Source: Variovorax paradoxus | Lineage (GTDB): Bacteria; Pseudomonadota; Gammaproteobacteria; Burkholderiales; Burkholderiaceae_C | Direction of reading: 5' to 3' | NCBI RefSeq assembly: GCF_024734665.1 | Contig: NZ_CP102931.1 | Span: 6,074,001 to 6,138,000 of the forward strand | Length of the DNA: 64,000 nucleotides | In this document: positions 43,063 through 51,773 of the stretch, piece by piece | Layout of the letters: each line of letters opens with the position of its first letter | Numbering within the stretch: the first letter of the stretch is position 1 | The notes under the pieces: generated by a model | The model's database searches: none | Told to the model about the DNA's origin: nothing | What the model saw: the letters and a program-made list of their open reading frames with translations, nothing else | Program-made: the position numbers and the translations under genes

Positions 43063-44115
43063 TCAGGCCTCCACCGCCTGCTCGGGCACAGTCTCGCCCA
43101 GGCGCAGTAGCCGTTTCTCGACGATGCGCGTCTTCAGCAGCTTATGAACCTTGGGATGGCAAGGCAGCGCGCTGTGCCAGACCAACGAAACGCGCATCAC
43201 CGCCGGCTCGAGGATCACCGTGTGCAACTGCGGTCGCTCATGCAGCACCTTCGTGTCGTCGGAGAAGAAGGTTTCGAGACCCAGCAGCACGCGCGGCAGC
43301 GTGAAGCGTATCTCGGACTGCTGCGCCAGATGCACCATCAACACCGGCTCGTCGCCCACCAGCAACTGCGGCGCCTGCTGATCCACAGGCGCACACTGAT
43401 AGTGCCGATCATCGAAATCCACCGGCAGCAGCGGCAACCGATCTCGCTGCCACGCCTCGTCATACGTCCCCGCAAACCCCGCGCGTGGCTGCCAGTGATT
43501 GCACAGCGGCCCGAAGCCCGCCGGCTCCGGCCTGTCGCTCCACGCCCGCACGCATTGATCCGGATATTCGATATTCGGCAGTCGCACACCTTCCGCATGC
43601 GCAGCCTCCATCACAAAGCCCGTACCCACCGGATTGCGCACATCGAACTGCGGCAACGGCGCATCGCGCATCCACGGATCGACACCGCCGTATGCGCGCT
43701 CCCACACCAGCGGCATGGTGCTGAAAGGCTCGGGCTCCGATGGCGTGCCGCCGAGCCACACGCGGTCGCCTGTCACGCGCAGCCGCTTGGCAATCGGGCC
43801 GACGCGCAGGCCCACGTCGAGCTGCGTCACGGGCACTCCACCGGGCGCATGCGCATTGCCGATCAACAGCACGTCGGTCGTCAGCTTGGTGCGCACCAGG
43901 TCCATCTCGTAGAGCAGGCTGGGCTGCGGCGCGGCCTCGTCGACGAAGACGGGCGCCTGCGCGACGGGTGGTTGTTCGGGGGCAACGCTCGTCTCGCCAT
44001 CGGGCGAAATGTCGAAGCTGCACTTCACCGCCACGAGCCAGATCTCCGCACCATCGCGGTCGCGCACCCAGGTGCGTTCGGCGGCATAAGGCGTACGGTT
44101 GTCGAGCTGCCACAT
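43063..44115 (-). CDS. DUF2169-family T6SS effector adaptor
   Basis: The 350-residue protein is of the DUF2169 family (WVRDRDGAEIWLVAVKCSFDI, LVRTKLTTDVLLIGNAHAPGG, ERAYGGVD, NPVGTGF). Members occur between vgrG and PAAR-linked effectors and act as adaptors or chaperones. A second, longer DUF2169 protein is encoded at 49164-51761 next to the second vgrG. That repeat suggests one adaptor per spike. Confidence 0.87.
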   Translation of the reverse strand: MWQLDNRTPYAAERTWVRDRDGAEIWLVAVKCSFDISPDGETSVAPEQPPVAQAPVFVDEAAPQPSLLYEMDLVRTKLTTDVLLIGNAHAPGGVPVTQLDVGLRVGPIAKRLRVTGDRVWLGGTPSEPEPFSTMPLVWERAYGGVDPWMRDAPLPQFDVRNPVGTGFVMEAAHAEGVRLPNIEYPDQCVRAWSDRPEPAGFGPLCNHWQPRAGFAGTYDEAWQRDRLPLLPVDFDDRHYQCAPVDQQAPQLLVGDEPVLMVHLAQQSEIRFTLPRVLLGLETFFSDDTKVLHERPQLHTVILEPAVMRVSLVWHSALPCHPKVHKLLKTRIVEKRLLRLGETVPEQAVEA

Positions 44116-44132
44116 GGCGTGTGCCTCGTTCG

Positions 44133-44609
44133 TCAGTTGATGCCCACGTAGGCACCCTTGACGCGATTGGCGCCGCGCGAGCGAGACAGCACGTAGTTGC
44201 CGTTGATCAACACCTTGCCCGCACGCGTGAGCACGATGCTGGCCTCGCCGCAGCGCAGCTCGATGCGCTCGCGCCCCTGCAGCACGACGCGCTCGCCATC
44301 CACGCGCGCATCGAGTGCCGGTGGTGCCTCGGTGCGCAGCGGCTGCACGCGTCCGACGATGACTGGGTGCCGCACCTCGCCCTGCTCGAAGGCCACGACG
44401 ATCGCCGTGCCTGCATCGCCAGGTGCCAGGCCTACTGTCGAGAGCGCCTGCACCGGCGCCATGCCTTCGCCCAGCGTGACCAGGAAGCGCCCCTCGGCAT
44501 CGAAGCCGGCAAAGGCGGCCACCGCCACGCCCTGGCCCGACAGCTTCGACCAGGCCGCCACGCTGTGCAGCACGCTGCGCGCGCTCTGGAGATCGGTTTG
44601 GTCTTCCAC
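44133..44609 (-). CDS. DUF6484-type small protein downstream of vgrG
   Basis: The 158-residue protein has VAAFAGFDAEGRFLVTLGEGMAPVQALSTVGL and GTAIVVAFEQGEVRHPVIVGRVQPL, consistent with the DUF6484 family found beside vgrG. The second half (ERVVLQGRERIELRCGEASIVLTRAGKVLINGNYV) has the beta-strand repeat style of VgrG tips. It may extend or bridge the spike. The GTG at 44609 lies four bases after the vgrG stop with GGAGG upstream. Confidence 0.78.
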   Translation of the reverse strand: MEDQTDLQSARSVLHSVAAWSKLSGQGVAVAAFAGFDAEGRFLVTLGEGMAPVQALSTVGLAPGDAGTAIVVAFEQGEVRHPVIVGRVQPLRTEAPPALDARVDGERVVLQGRERIELRCGEASIVLTRAGKVLINGNYVLSRSRGANRVKGAYVGIN

Positions 44610-44613
44610 GGCG

Positions 44614-46959
44614 TCAGTCCTCCCCCAGGTTGGAGCCCTTGATCTTGATCGAGCCACCGGCCTTGAACGATGCGCTGCCGTCAGCCTTGATGGTGATCTT
44701 GGCGCCCTTGATGGTGATACCGCTGGCGTTCATGACGATCTTGCTGCCGCCCGCCTTGAGCATGATGGTGGGCGCCTCGACCATGCAGATCGCGCCCGCC
44801 TTGATCTTGATCGGCCCCTTCGATGTCTCGGAGATCACCGCGGCCGAGAGCTTGTGCGGACCACCCACCGAGATCGACTGCAGCGCGCCCACGCTCACCT
44901 TCTGCACGCCGCCCACACTGACCATCTGCGCGCCGCCGACGCTCACGGTCTGCACGCCGCCGACATTGATGGCCTCCCCCGCGCCCACGCTGTGCATGCG
45001 GCCCGCGCCCACGGTGTGCGCCTCGGCCACCGAGATGGTGGTGGTCTGCATGCCATTGACGGTGTGACTGCGCCCGCCGTTCACGGTCACGGTCTCGCCG
45101 CCGTTCACGGTCTCGGTGCGGTGGCCGGTGATGACGATGGTCTCGGTGCCGCCCACAGTCTCGCTTCGGTTGGAGCCTATCGACACGGTCTGGTCGACGC
45201 CCACGTGCTGCTTCTGGTTGTTGCCCACGCTCTCCGAGTCGTCCACGTCGATGGTGTCGGTGCGGCTGTTGTGCACTGTGGTCGTCTGGTTGTTCTCGAC
45301 CGTGGTGTTCATGTCGTACTGGCCGTGGATGGTCACCTTCTCCTTGCCGGCGGTGTCGTCCATCGACAGCTCGTTGTAGCCCTTGCCCTTGTGCGTGTTC
45401 GACTTGATGCCGCTCACCACGGCACCGGCCGGCAGGCCGAAGGGCGCCATCGATTCGCCGTTGTAGAAGCGGCCGACGATGATGGGCTGGTCGGGGTCGC
45501 CGTCCAGAAAATCGACGATCACTTCCTGGCCGATGCGCGGAATGCTGATCGCGCCCCAGCTCTTGCCGGCCCAGGGGTGCGACACGCGCACCCAGCACGA
45601 ACTGTTCTCGTCGTTCTTGCCGTAGCGGTCCCAGTGAAACTGCACTTTCACGCGGCCGTGCTCCTCGGTCCAGATCTGCTCGCCGCTGCGGCCGGTGACG
45701 ATGGCGCTCTGCGGGCCGGGCATGGTGACGCGCGGCGTCAGGCGTGGCGGGCGCCAGGGCGTGTTCAGCGGAATTACCGTGAGCAGAAAGCTGCTGCTCG
45801 CGCGCTGGCCGGTGCTCAGCGCCGGCGTCTCTGCGATCAGGTCGCCCACCAGTTCGCCCAGCCCGGTGTTGACGGGGTCGTCGGCCAGCGCGTCGTGCAG
45901 CACGACGTCGATCGAACGCTGGCTCTCGGGAAAGTTCGCGCCCTCGTAGCCGGGGTGGCTCGCGACGAAGGTGCAGGCCGCGATCAGATAGTCGCCGTCG
46001 CGCTTGCCGTCGGGGTCGCCCTTGAACGCGAAGCTGCGCCCGGCCGTCACGTCGGGCCAGCTGGTCAATGCCCAATGGCGCTGCCGCCGGCCGATGAGTT
46101 CGTCGAGCCGCAGTTGCGCAAGGTTGTCGGTGTCGTCGCCCGACTGATAGCCGCCCGGGAACTCGAACACTTCGAGGTCCGACAGCTCGTGCGTGTCGGG
46201 ATCGCCCTTGTCGGCGCGCAGCTGCTTGCTGATGACCTTGAAGTCGCGGTCGCGCGACGCGAACTTGCCCGATTCGAACTGGCGCGAGCTGATCCAGCGC
46301 GTGATCTCGTTGAAGCGCCCTTCCGACGCACCGCGCTCTGCATGGTTCAGCGTGTCGGCAACGGGCAGTTTCTCGTGCGCCAGCGTGCTGCTGTCCGACA
46401 GGTACAGGGTACCGGGCGCGTCGTGCGCGTCGAACCAGTAGTAGATGCCCTCTTCTTCCAGAAGGCGCGAGAGAAACTGGTAGTCGCTCTCCCGGTATTG
46501 CACGCAGTACACGTGGGGTTCATGGGGGCCGACCACGCCGCCCGCCTTGAGCTTCTTGAGGCTGCCGATGGGGCTGTCGTCGAGCACGGCATCGATCACG
46601 CCCAGCACCGGCTTGTTCTGCAGGATGCGCGCGTTGACGCGCTTGCTCAGCAGCCAGAACCACGAGCGCAGGCTGATGCGGTATTCGAGGAAGCGCCCAC
46701 TCTGCGCCACGCGCGTGAAGCGCACGGCATGCCCCTGGCAGTGCCGCTTGTGGATGTCGCCGTCGGCATCGGCGAACTCGATCACCACGTCGAAGGAGCG
46801 GCCCAGCACGTCCGCTGCATCGATGCTTTCGTTGTCGGTCAGCACGGTGAGTTCGTAGGCCGACGGGCGCGCAAGCACCTCGTGGCCCACGATGCGCCAG
46901 AACATGAGCTTGTCGACTACGGGCGAATCGCCCTGGATGCTGAACTTGTGATCGGCCAT
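44614..46959 (-). CDS. vgrG: T6SS spike protein VgrG (first copy)
   Basis: The 781-residue VgrG has a gp27-like N-terminal part (SPVVDKLMFWRIVGHEVLARPSAYELTV, YRESDYQFLSRLLEEEGIYYWF) and the gp5 OB-fold (EEHGRVKVQFHWDRYGKND, SCWVRVSHPWAGKSWGAISIPRIGQEVIVDF). A long repeat-built beta-helix tip follows. From about 45.15 to 44.87 kb the protein runs in short units such as HTVGAGRMHSVGAGEAINVGG, encoded by degenerate tandem DNA. No toxin domain follows the tip (ends SNLGED), so cargo is presumably carried by PAAR-like partners. ATG 46959. Confidence 0.96.
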   Translation of the reverse strand: MADHKFSIQGDSPVVDKLMFWRIVGHEVLARPSAYELTVLTDNESIDAADVLGRSFDVVIEFADADGDIHKRHCQGHAVRFTRVAQSGRFLEYRISLRSWFWLLSKRVNARILQNKPVLGVIDAVLDDSPIGSLKKLKAGGVVGPHEPHVYCVQYRESDYQFLSRLLEEEGIYYWFDAHDAPGTLYLSDSSTLAHEKLPVADTLNHAERGASEGRFNEITRWISSRQFESGKFASRDRDFKVISKQLRADKGDPDTHELSDLEVFEFPGGYQSGDDTDNLAQLRLDELIGRRQRHWALTSWPDVTAGRSFAFKGDPDGKRDGDYLIAACTFVASHPGYEGANFPESQRSIDVVLHDALADDPVNTGLGELVGDLIAETPALSTGQRASSSFLLTVIPLNTPWRPPRLTPRVTMPGPQSAIVTGRSGEQIWTEEHGRVKVQFHWDRYGKNDENSSCWVRVSHPWAGKSWGAISIPRIGQEVIVDFLDGDPDQPIIVGRFYNGESMAPFGLPAGAVVSGIKSNTHKGKGYNELSMDDTAGKEKVTIHGQYDMNTTVENNQTTTVHNSRTDTIDVDDSESVGNNQKQHVGVDQTVSIGSNRSETVGGTETIVITGHRTETVNGGETVTVNGGRSHTVNGMQTTTISVAEAHTVGAGRMHSVGAGEAINVGGVQTVSVGGAQMVSVGGVQKVSVGALQSISVGGPHKLSAAVISETSKGPIKIKAGAICMVEAPTIMLKAGGSKIVMNASGITIKGAKITIKADGSASFKAGGSIKIKGSNLGED

Positions 46960-47032
46960 GTTTTCCGTCCCTTTTTTGCGTTCCCTCTCCCTGGCGAACC
47001 GCACCGTCGTGCGGCCCGCGCGGCCACCCCGC

Positions 47033-47428
47033 CTAGGGCGCCAGCAACAGCACCAGCGGCTGGCTCGGCACCGTGCGCACACCGGGGCAATTCGTGCTGT
47101 TCTGCAGCGACGTGCTGGTGAGCCGCGACGCGGGCATGCCCATCCACAGCACCGTGAAGGCGCCGGTGAGATGGCGACTCGGCCCCATCACCGTGCCCGA
47201 GGCCACGCCCAGCATCACGCCCGGGTTGTCGCCGTTGGTCATGGGAATGGTGGTGCCGAGGTTGTGCGCCGGCCCGCCCATGATGAGGATCGTGGGGCAG
47301 TTCGGAATCGCCATCGGCCCCATCGCGATGTTCGGATACGGCACCGGAATGGGCGACGGCGCGGCGGGCGTGATGCAGACATCGGGAAAGCCCATGTCGG
47401 TGCCCATCAGCTGGCAGTTGGCGAACAT
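47033..47428 (-). CDS. PAAR-like DUF4150 protein
   Basis: The 131-residue protein is of the DUF4150 PAAR-like family: FANCQLMGTDMGFPDVCITP, PIPVPYPNIAMG, MTNGDNPGVMLGVASGTVMG. Its sequence is close in pattern to the N-terminal domain of the effector at 41060-41989 but has no toxin tail. It would sharpen a VgrG spike. It is upstream of vgrG in the same direction, 73 bases before its start. Confidence 0.88.
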   Translation of the reverse strand: MFANCQLMGTDMGFPDVCITPAAPSPIPVPYPNIAMGPMAIPNCPTILIMGGPAHNLGTTIPMTNGDNPGVMLGVASGTVMGPSRHLTGAFTVLWMGMPASRLTSTSLQNSTNCPGVRTVPSQPLVLLLAP

Positions 47429-47449
47429 TTCCTGTTCTCCCTTTTCGCT

Positions 47450-48064
47450 TCAGCCGAAGTGGATCTGCGCGCCGCGCGCCTTGATGAGCTCGCGGCCGTT
47501 GACCAACGTGTGCTCGCCTTCGAGCCGCAACAGCTGCTTCGCCTCGCACTCCAGGTGCGTGGCCGCCACGCGGTCGATGCCGTCGGTGGTGCGCAGGTAG
47601 TGCTTGCTGAAATGCTGCACGCGGTCCATTACCGAAGACAGCACCGAGCCGACCAGCTTGATGCCGGTGCCCACCACGGTGAGCTGGCGGCCGATGACGT
47701 CGGCGGTGTCGGTGGCGAGGCGGGTGCGCTGGGTGGCCACGTCGAGCTCTTCGGCCGCGAGTTCGAGCCGGCCGCCTTCCACGGCGATGCGCATGTTGTT
47801 GCCTTCGCAGCTGACGACGTTGGCGGTGCCTTCCTCGCGCTGCAGCACGGCCATGACCCAGACCTCGTCGGGCGCGATGCGCAGGCAGGCAACGCTGTCG
47901 CCGGCGGCGGGTTCGAGCAGGCAGCTCGCCGCTCGCCGCGTGCGAAGCCGCAGGCCGCCGCTGTCGACGACGAGCGCCCCGACCTCGTCGAGGCCGAGCA
48001 CGCCGACGCACCACTGGCCGGTGATGGCCTGAGCGGGCGCTGGTTTCAGGCTGCTTGTCTTCAT
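47450..48064 (-). CDS. DUF3540-family T6SS accessory protein
   Basis: The 204-residue protein is of the DUF3540 family, seen with DUF2169, DUF4150 and pentapeptide genes in VgrG modules. It has a beta-rich first half (GLRLRTRRAASCLLEPAAGDSVACL) and a repeat-like second half (LRLEGEHTLVNGRELIKARGAQIHFG). It is probably a structural add-on of the spike or an adaptor. No enzymatic motif is visible. Confidence 0.82.
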   Translation of the reverse strand: MKTSSLKPAPAQAITGQWCVGVLGLDEVGALVVDSGGLRLRTRRAASCLLEPAAGDSVACLRIAPDEVWVMAVLQREEGTANVVSCEGNNMRIAVEGGRLELAAEELDVATQRTRLATDTADVIGRQLTVVGTGIKLVGSVLSSVMDRVQHFSKHYLRTTDGIDRVAATHLECEAKQLLRLEGEHTLVNGRELIKARGAQIHFG

Positions 48065-48114
48065 GGTGTGTTCCTCCGTTACGTGCTTCGATGTGGTGTG
48101 GCTGCGATGTGGCG

Positions 48115-49167
48115 TCATGCGACCAACGGCTGCCAGCGCTCGGATTTCTCCAGCTCCGGGTCGCTCTCGATGGCGCGTGCGCGGTCGGTCATCTGCGCGT
48201 CTTCCGTATTGGCGCCATGCAGCACGGTGCGCATCAGCGTGGCGTGGCGCAGGTCGGCGGTGCCCAGGTCGGCATGGCGGAAATCGGCATAGGTGAGTTC
48301 GGCGCCCGTGAAGTTGGCGCCGCGCAGCTTCGCGCCCGCGAAGTGCGTCTGGTACAGGTCGCAGCCCGAGAAGTTGGCCTGCGGCAGCGTGGCTCCGGTG
48401 AACAGCGCCTGCCTCAGCTTCGCGCCCGAGAAGTCGCACCCCGTGCCGCTCGCCTCGCAGAAGATCGACGAGGGCGCCACCGCCTTGGTGAACTTCGCGC
48501 CGTCGAGCCGTGCACCCTGGAAGTTGCACTGCCGCAGCACGATGCCGCTGAAGTCCGCGCCGCCCAGGTCGGTAAACGAGAACTGGCAGCCCTCCAGCTC
48601 CAGCCCCGCGAACGACATGCCCTTCAGCGAAGTCTTGAAGAACACGTTGCGCAGCATGCGCGCGCCGGTCCACGTGAGGTGCGACAGGTCGCACTCGTTC
48701 ACCGTGGTGTAGTGCCAGCTGGTGTCGTCGGCGCACACGTCCAGCAGCACCGACTGGCTGAACACCGCCGAGTCGAGCTGCGCGCCGCGCAGCACCGCGT
48801 GGTCGAGCCGGCACTTCGCGACGGTGGCCATGGTGAGCACGGTGCCGGCCAGCTGCGCGTGCGTCAGGTCGCATTCGGTGAACACCGCGCCGTGCAGGTT
48901 GGCCTCGCGCAGGTCGACGTGGTCGAGCAGGCAGCGATTGAACACGGCCTTGCGCAGGTTCGCACCCGAGACGAGCGCGCCGCGCAGGTCGCACTGGTCG
49001 AACACGGTCTCGCGCAGGTCTGCTGCGCGCAGGTCTGCTTCGGCGAAGTTGACCTTGGAGAACACGCCGCCGCCCAGCAGCAGTTTCGCGAACTGGCCCT
49101 TGCGCAGGTCGAGTCCTTCCAGCGTCTCTCCGACGCCCACTGCAATGGCGAGCAATTGGGGTGTCAT
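48115..49167 (-). CDS. Pentapeptide-repeat protein
   Basis: The 350-residue protein is built almost wholly of A(D/N)LxX repeats (ADLRAADLRETVFDQCDLRGA, ANFTGAELTYADFRHADLG), giving a right-handed quadrilateral beta-helix. No signal peptide is present. In this T6SS setting it accompanies the larger DUF2169-pentapeptide protein, whose stop overlaps its start by four bases, so the two probably work together. Confidence 0.9.
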   Translation of the reverse strand: MTPQLLAIAVGVGETLEGLDLRKGQFAKLLLGGGVFSKVNFAEADLRAADLRETVFDQCDLRGALVSGANLRKAVFNRCLLDHVDLREANLHGAVFTECDLTHAQLAGTVLTMATVAKCRLDHAVLRGAQLDSAVFSQSVLLDVCADDTSWHYTTVNECDLSHLTWTGARMLRNVFFKTSLKGMSFAGLELEGCQFSFTDLGGADFSGIVLRQCNFQGARLDGAKFTKAVAPSSIFCEASGTGCDFSGAKLRQALFTGATLPQANFSGCDLYQTHFAGAKLRGANFTGAELTYADFRHADLGTADLRHATLMRTVLHGANTEDAQMTDRARAIESDPELEKSERWQPLVA

Positions 49168-51761
49168 GCTGCAGCCTGCTGTTCAGGGGTGAGCCGGGGC
49201 CACGTGCGCGCACGCTGGAGCAACGCGCCGTCGAAGCTGGTCGAGCCGTCGAGCCGCACGCGGCTCAGGTCGGCACCGAAGAGGTTGCTGCGCCGCAGGT
49301 CGGCGCCGCGCAGGTCGGCCGACTGGAACACCGCGTCGCTGAAGTTCACGCCCGACAGCAGCGCGCCAGTGCACACGGCTTTGCGCATCAGCACGCCCTT
49401 GGCGCTGGCCAGCCGCAGGTCGGCCCCGTCGAGCCGCGCATCGCAGAGGTTGGCGCCGTCGAGCACGGAACGCACCAGCTTCGCACCGCGCAGGTCCGAA
49501 GCGCCGAAGTTGAAGTTGCGCAGGTCGGCCAGGCCCATCTCGGCATCGGCGAGGCTGGTGCCCTTCACGGCCACGGCGCCGGCGCACTTCGCGCCCATGA
49601 GCCGGGCGGCGTCGAGCTTGCAGGTGACGAAGGTGGCGGCTGCGAGTGTGGCGTCGTGCATGTCCACGCCCGTGAGGTCGCATTCGATGAAGTTGCAGGC
49701 CGACAGGTCGGCCTCGGGCCAGCGCATGCCCTTGAGGTCGAGCTTGTGGAAAACCTGGCCCGCGAGCAGTGCACCGGTCCAGTCCGCCTCGCCCCAGGTG
49801 GTGTCGAGCAGCTGGGCTTTCGTGAAGTTGGCGCGCCGCATCTGCGTGCCGCCGAAGGCGCAGTGCATGAGCATGGCCTGCGAGAAATCACAGCCGTCGA
49901 ACACGGCGCGCGCGAGCCGCGCTTTGCCGAGGTTGGCCTCGCGAAAGCTGGCGCCGATGGCAATCGCGCCCTCGAGGTTCGCATGCGCGAGCACGGCCCC
50001 CGCGAAAGTGGCGCCCGAGAGGTTGGCATTGCTGAAGTTGACGCTCTCCAGCCATGCGCCTTCGAAGTTCACCTCACGCAGGTCGAGGCCCGAGAAGTCG
50101 GCGCCCGTGAAGTCGGCGCGCGAAAACAGCTTGATGCCGGCCGCGATGGCACGCGTCATTTCCGCACGCAATGCTGCTGCCGCTTCGGCCGGCATCGCAA
50201 AGGCCGGCGGCTGCACATGGGCGGACTGCAGGTAGCCCTTGCGCTGCACTTCCTCGAGTTCGCAGAGCTTGGGGAACATCGGCGTCAGGTCGACCTTGCG
50301 GGTGCTGCCTGCCGCCTGCGCCTGCATCTCGGCCAGATGCTTCTCGGCGTGGTAGAGCGGCGGCCCGCGGTGCTGCACCTTGGCGAGGTCGATGCGGTGC
50401 TGCTCCGCCGCTTCCAGTGCCTTCTCGAGCACGGTCACGGCGTCTTCGACGGCAGCCCAGCCCTGCGCGTTGGCCTCCTTCATCTTCTTCTCGAGGTACG
50501 GTGGCAGCTCATCGCCCACCGGCACCTTCTCGCGCGGCGGCATCTTGATGCCGAGCGCGTCGGGGTCCTTGCCCATTTCCACGGCCTTGTCGCGCGCGAA
50601 CTCGACGTCCATCTCGGCCCGGCGGTACTGCGCCTCGCCCTGCAGGCCGTCCATGCCGAACGGTGCCTTGGCGGCTTCGACGTCGGGATCGAGCGTGCTG
50701 ATGCCTTCGGGCAGCAGGTCGCTGTCGATGATGGCGTAGACGGGGCCCATCTTCGGGTCTGCGCGCTTCGCGGCGGCCTCAAGGTAATGCGCGTCGCTGC
50801 GCGGCTCGCCGGTGCGCTCTACCGCACCCATCAGGCTGGCCACGTCGGAGCCGTCGTCGGTGCCGACCTCGGCCAGCCCCTGGAAGATCGCGATGCAGCG
50901 CTCAGCGTGCGGGAAGAACCACACGGTGGTCAGCCGCAGCGGCACCTCACGCACCTTGGGCTCGCTGCTGCCGGCAATCCTGTAGCCGACGAACACGCGC
51001 GCGCGCAGGCCCGGCAGGCGGCCTTCGATGCGCGGCTTTTGCGGGTGCATGTTGTCGAAGGCGAAGGGCTCGTCGCCGGCGAGCGGCACGGCCATCCACT
51101 GGTCGGGAGGCGCGAGGTTGAAGTAGCGCCAGTCGGTGTCGGGCGCAAAGCCTGGCGCATGCAGCTTCAGGTAGTCGGCGTCGTAGGTGCCGCGGTACTG
51201 CGCGCGCTGCGGATGCATCAGGTCGAGCGCGCCGAAGCCGGCCGGCGCAATGGCCTGGTCGGGCCGCAGCAGGCGGTCTTGCGGCAACTCGGTGTTCGGC
51301 AGCCACAGGACGCCGTCACGCGCCTGCCGGCCCCGGCCTTGCGGGTTCTGCGCGAAATCGGCGCCGCCGTATGCGGCAGCCCAGTCGAGCGGCAACGACT
51401 CGAAGGACTGCGGCGCGGTGGCGCGCGTGCCCTCCCAGTGCCGCTCGCCGAAGACGAGCAACGTCTTCTCGCACGCGCCGAAGCGCGCGCGCACCGCGCA
51501 GGCATCGGGTCGGTCGGCCGGCGCGAAGGCCTTGCCGTGCACCAGGAACTCGGGCGTGAGCTTGGCAACGCCTTCGTCGATCAGCGGCTGAGCCATTTCC
51601 TTCGCAAGAAAGGACCACATCGACTGCTCGGCCCACAGCGTGCCGCGCTCGCCCTGCGCGAACGGCAGGTGCAGGTACGCGCTGACGCTGAGTCCGAACC
51701 GCTTGCGGAACTCGATGGGCCGCGTCGAGAGGCCGAGCGCCTGGGGCTTGAGGACTTGCAT
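49164..51761 (-). CDS. DUF2169 and pentapeptide-repeat fusion protein
   Basis: The 865-residue two-part protein has a DUF2169 domain at about residues 1-300 (FGLSVSAYLHLPFAQGERG, LLVFGERHWEG, AAYGGADFAQNPQGRG). A helical Lys/Glu-rich connector spans about 390-500. Pentapeptide repeats fill about 540-850 (FTGADFSGLDLREVNFEGA, SADLRGADLRRSNLFGADL). It follows the second vgrG by 12 bases and looks like its dedicated adaptor. Confidence 0.88.
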   Translation of the reverse strand: MQVLKPQALGLSTRPIEFRKRFGLSVSAYLHLPFAQGERGTLWAEQSMWSFLAKEMAQPLIDEGVAKLTPEFLVHGKAFAPADRPDACAVRARFGACEKTLLVFGERHWEGTRATAPQSFESLPLDWAAAYGGADFAQNPQGRGRQARDGVLWLPNTELPQDRLLRPDQAIAPAGFGALDLMHPQRAQYRGTYDADYLKLHAPGFAPDTDWRYFNLAPPDQWMAVPLAGDEPFAFDNMHPQKPRIEGRLPGLRARVFVGYRIAGSSEPKVREVPLRLTTVWFFPHAERCIAIFQGLAEVGTDDGSDVASLMGAVERTGEPRSDAHYLEAAAKRADPKMGPVYAIIDSDLLPEGISTLDPDVEAAKAPFGMDGLQGEAQYRRAEMDVEFARDKAVEMGKDPDALGIKMPPREKVPVGDELPPYLEKKMKEANAQGWAAVEDAVTVLEKALEAAEQHRIDLAKVQHRGPPLYHAEKHLAEMQAQAAGSTRKVDLTPMFPKLCELEEVQRKGYLQSAHVQPPAFAMPAEAAAALRAEMTRAIAAGIKLFSRADFTGADFSGLDLREVNFEGAWLESVNFSNANLSGATFAGAVLAHANLEGAIAIGASFREANLGKARLARAVFDGCDFSQAMLMHCAFGGTQMRRANFTKAQLLDTTWGEADWTGALLAGQVFHKLDLKGMRWPEADLSACNFIECDLTGVDMHDATLAAATFVTCKLDAARLMGAKCAGAVAVKGTSLADAEMGLADLRNFNFGASDLRGAKLVRSVLDGANLCDARLDGADLRLASAKGVLMRKAVCTGALLSGVNFSDAVFQSADLRGADLRRSNLFGADLSRVRLDGSTSFDGALLQRARTWPRLTPEQQAAA

Positions 51762-51773
51762 TCGGCGCCCCGG

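Noticed and set aside
44870..45150. Tandem repeat-like DNA within vgrG that could be read as a satellite or CRISPR-like array
   Set aside because: The units are in frame and encode the repeated strands of the VgrG beta-helix tip. There are no unique spacers.
48115..51761. Periodic 15-base pattern in the pentapeptide genes
   Set aside because: It follows directly from the A(D/N)LxX protein repeat and needs no separate DNA-level explanation.
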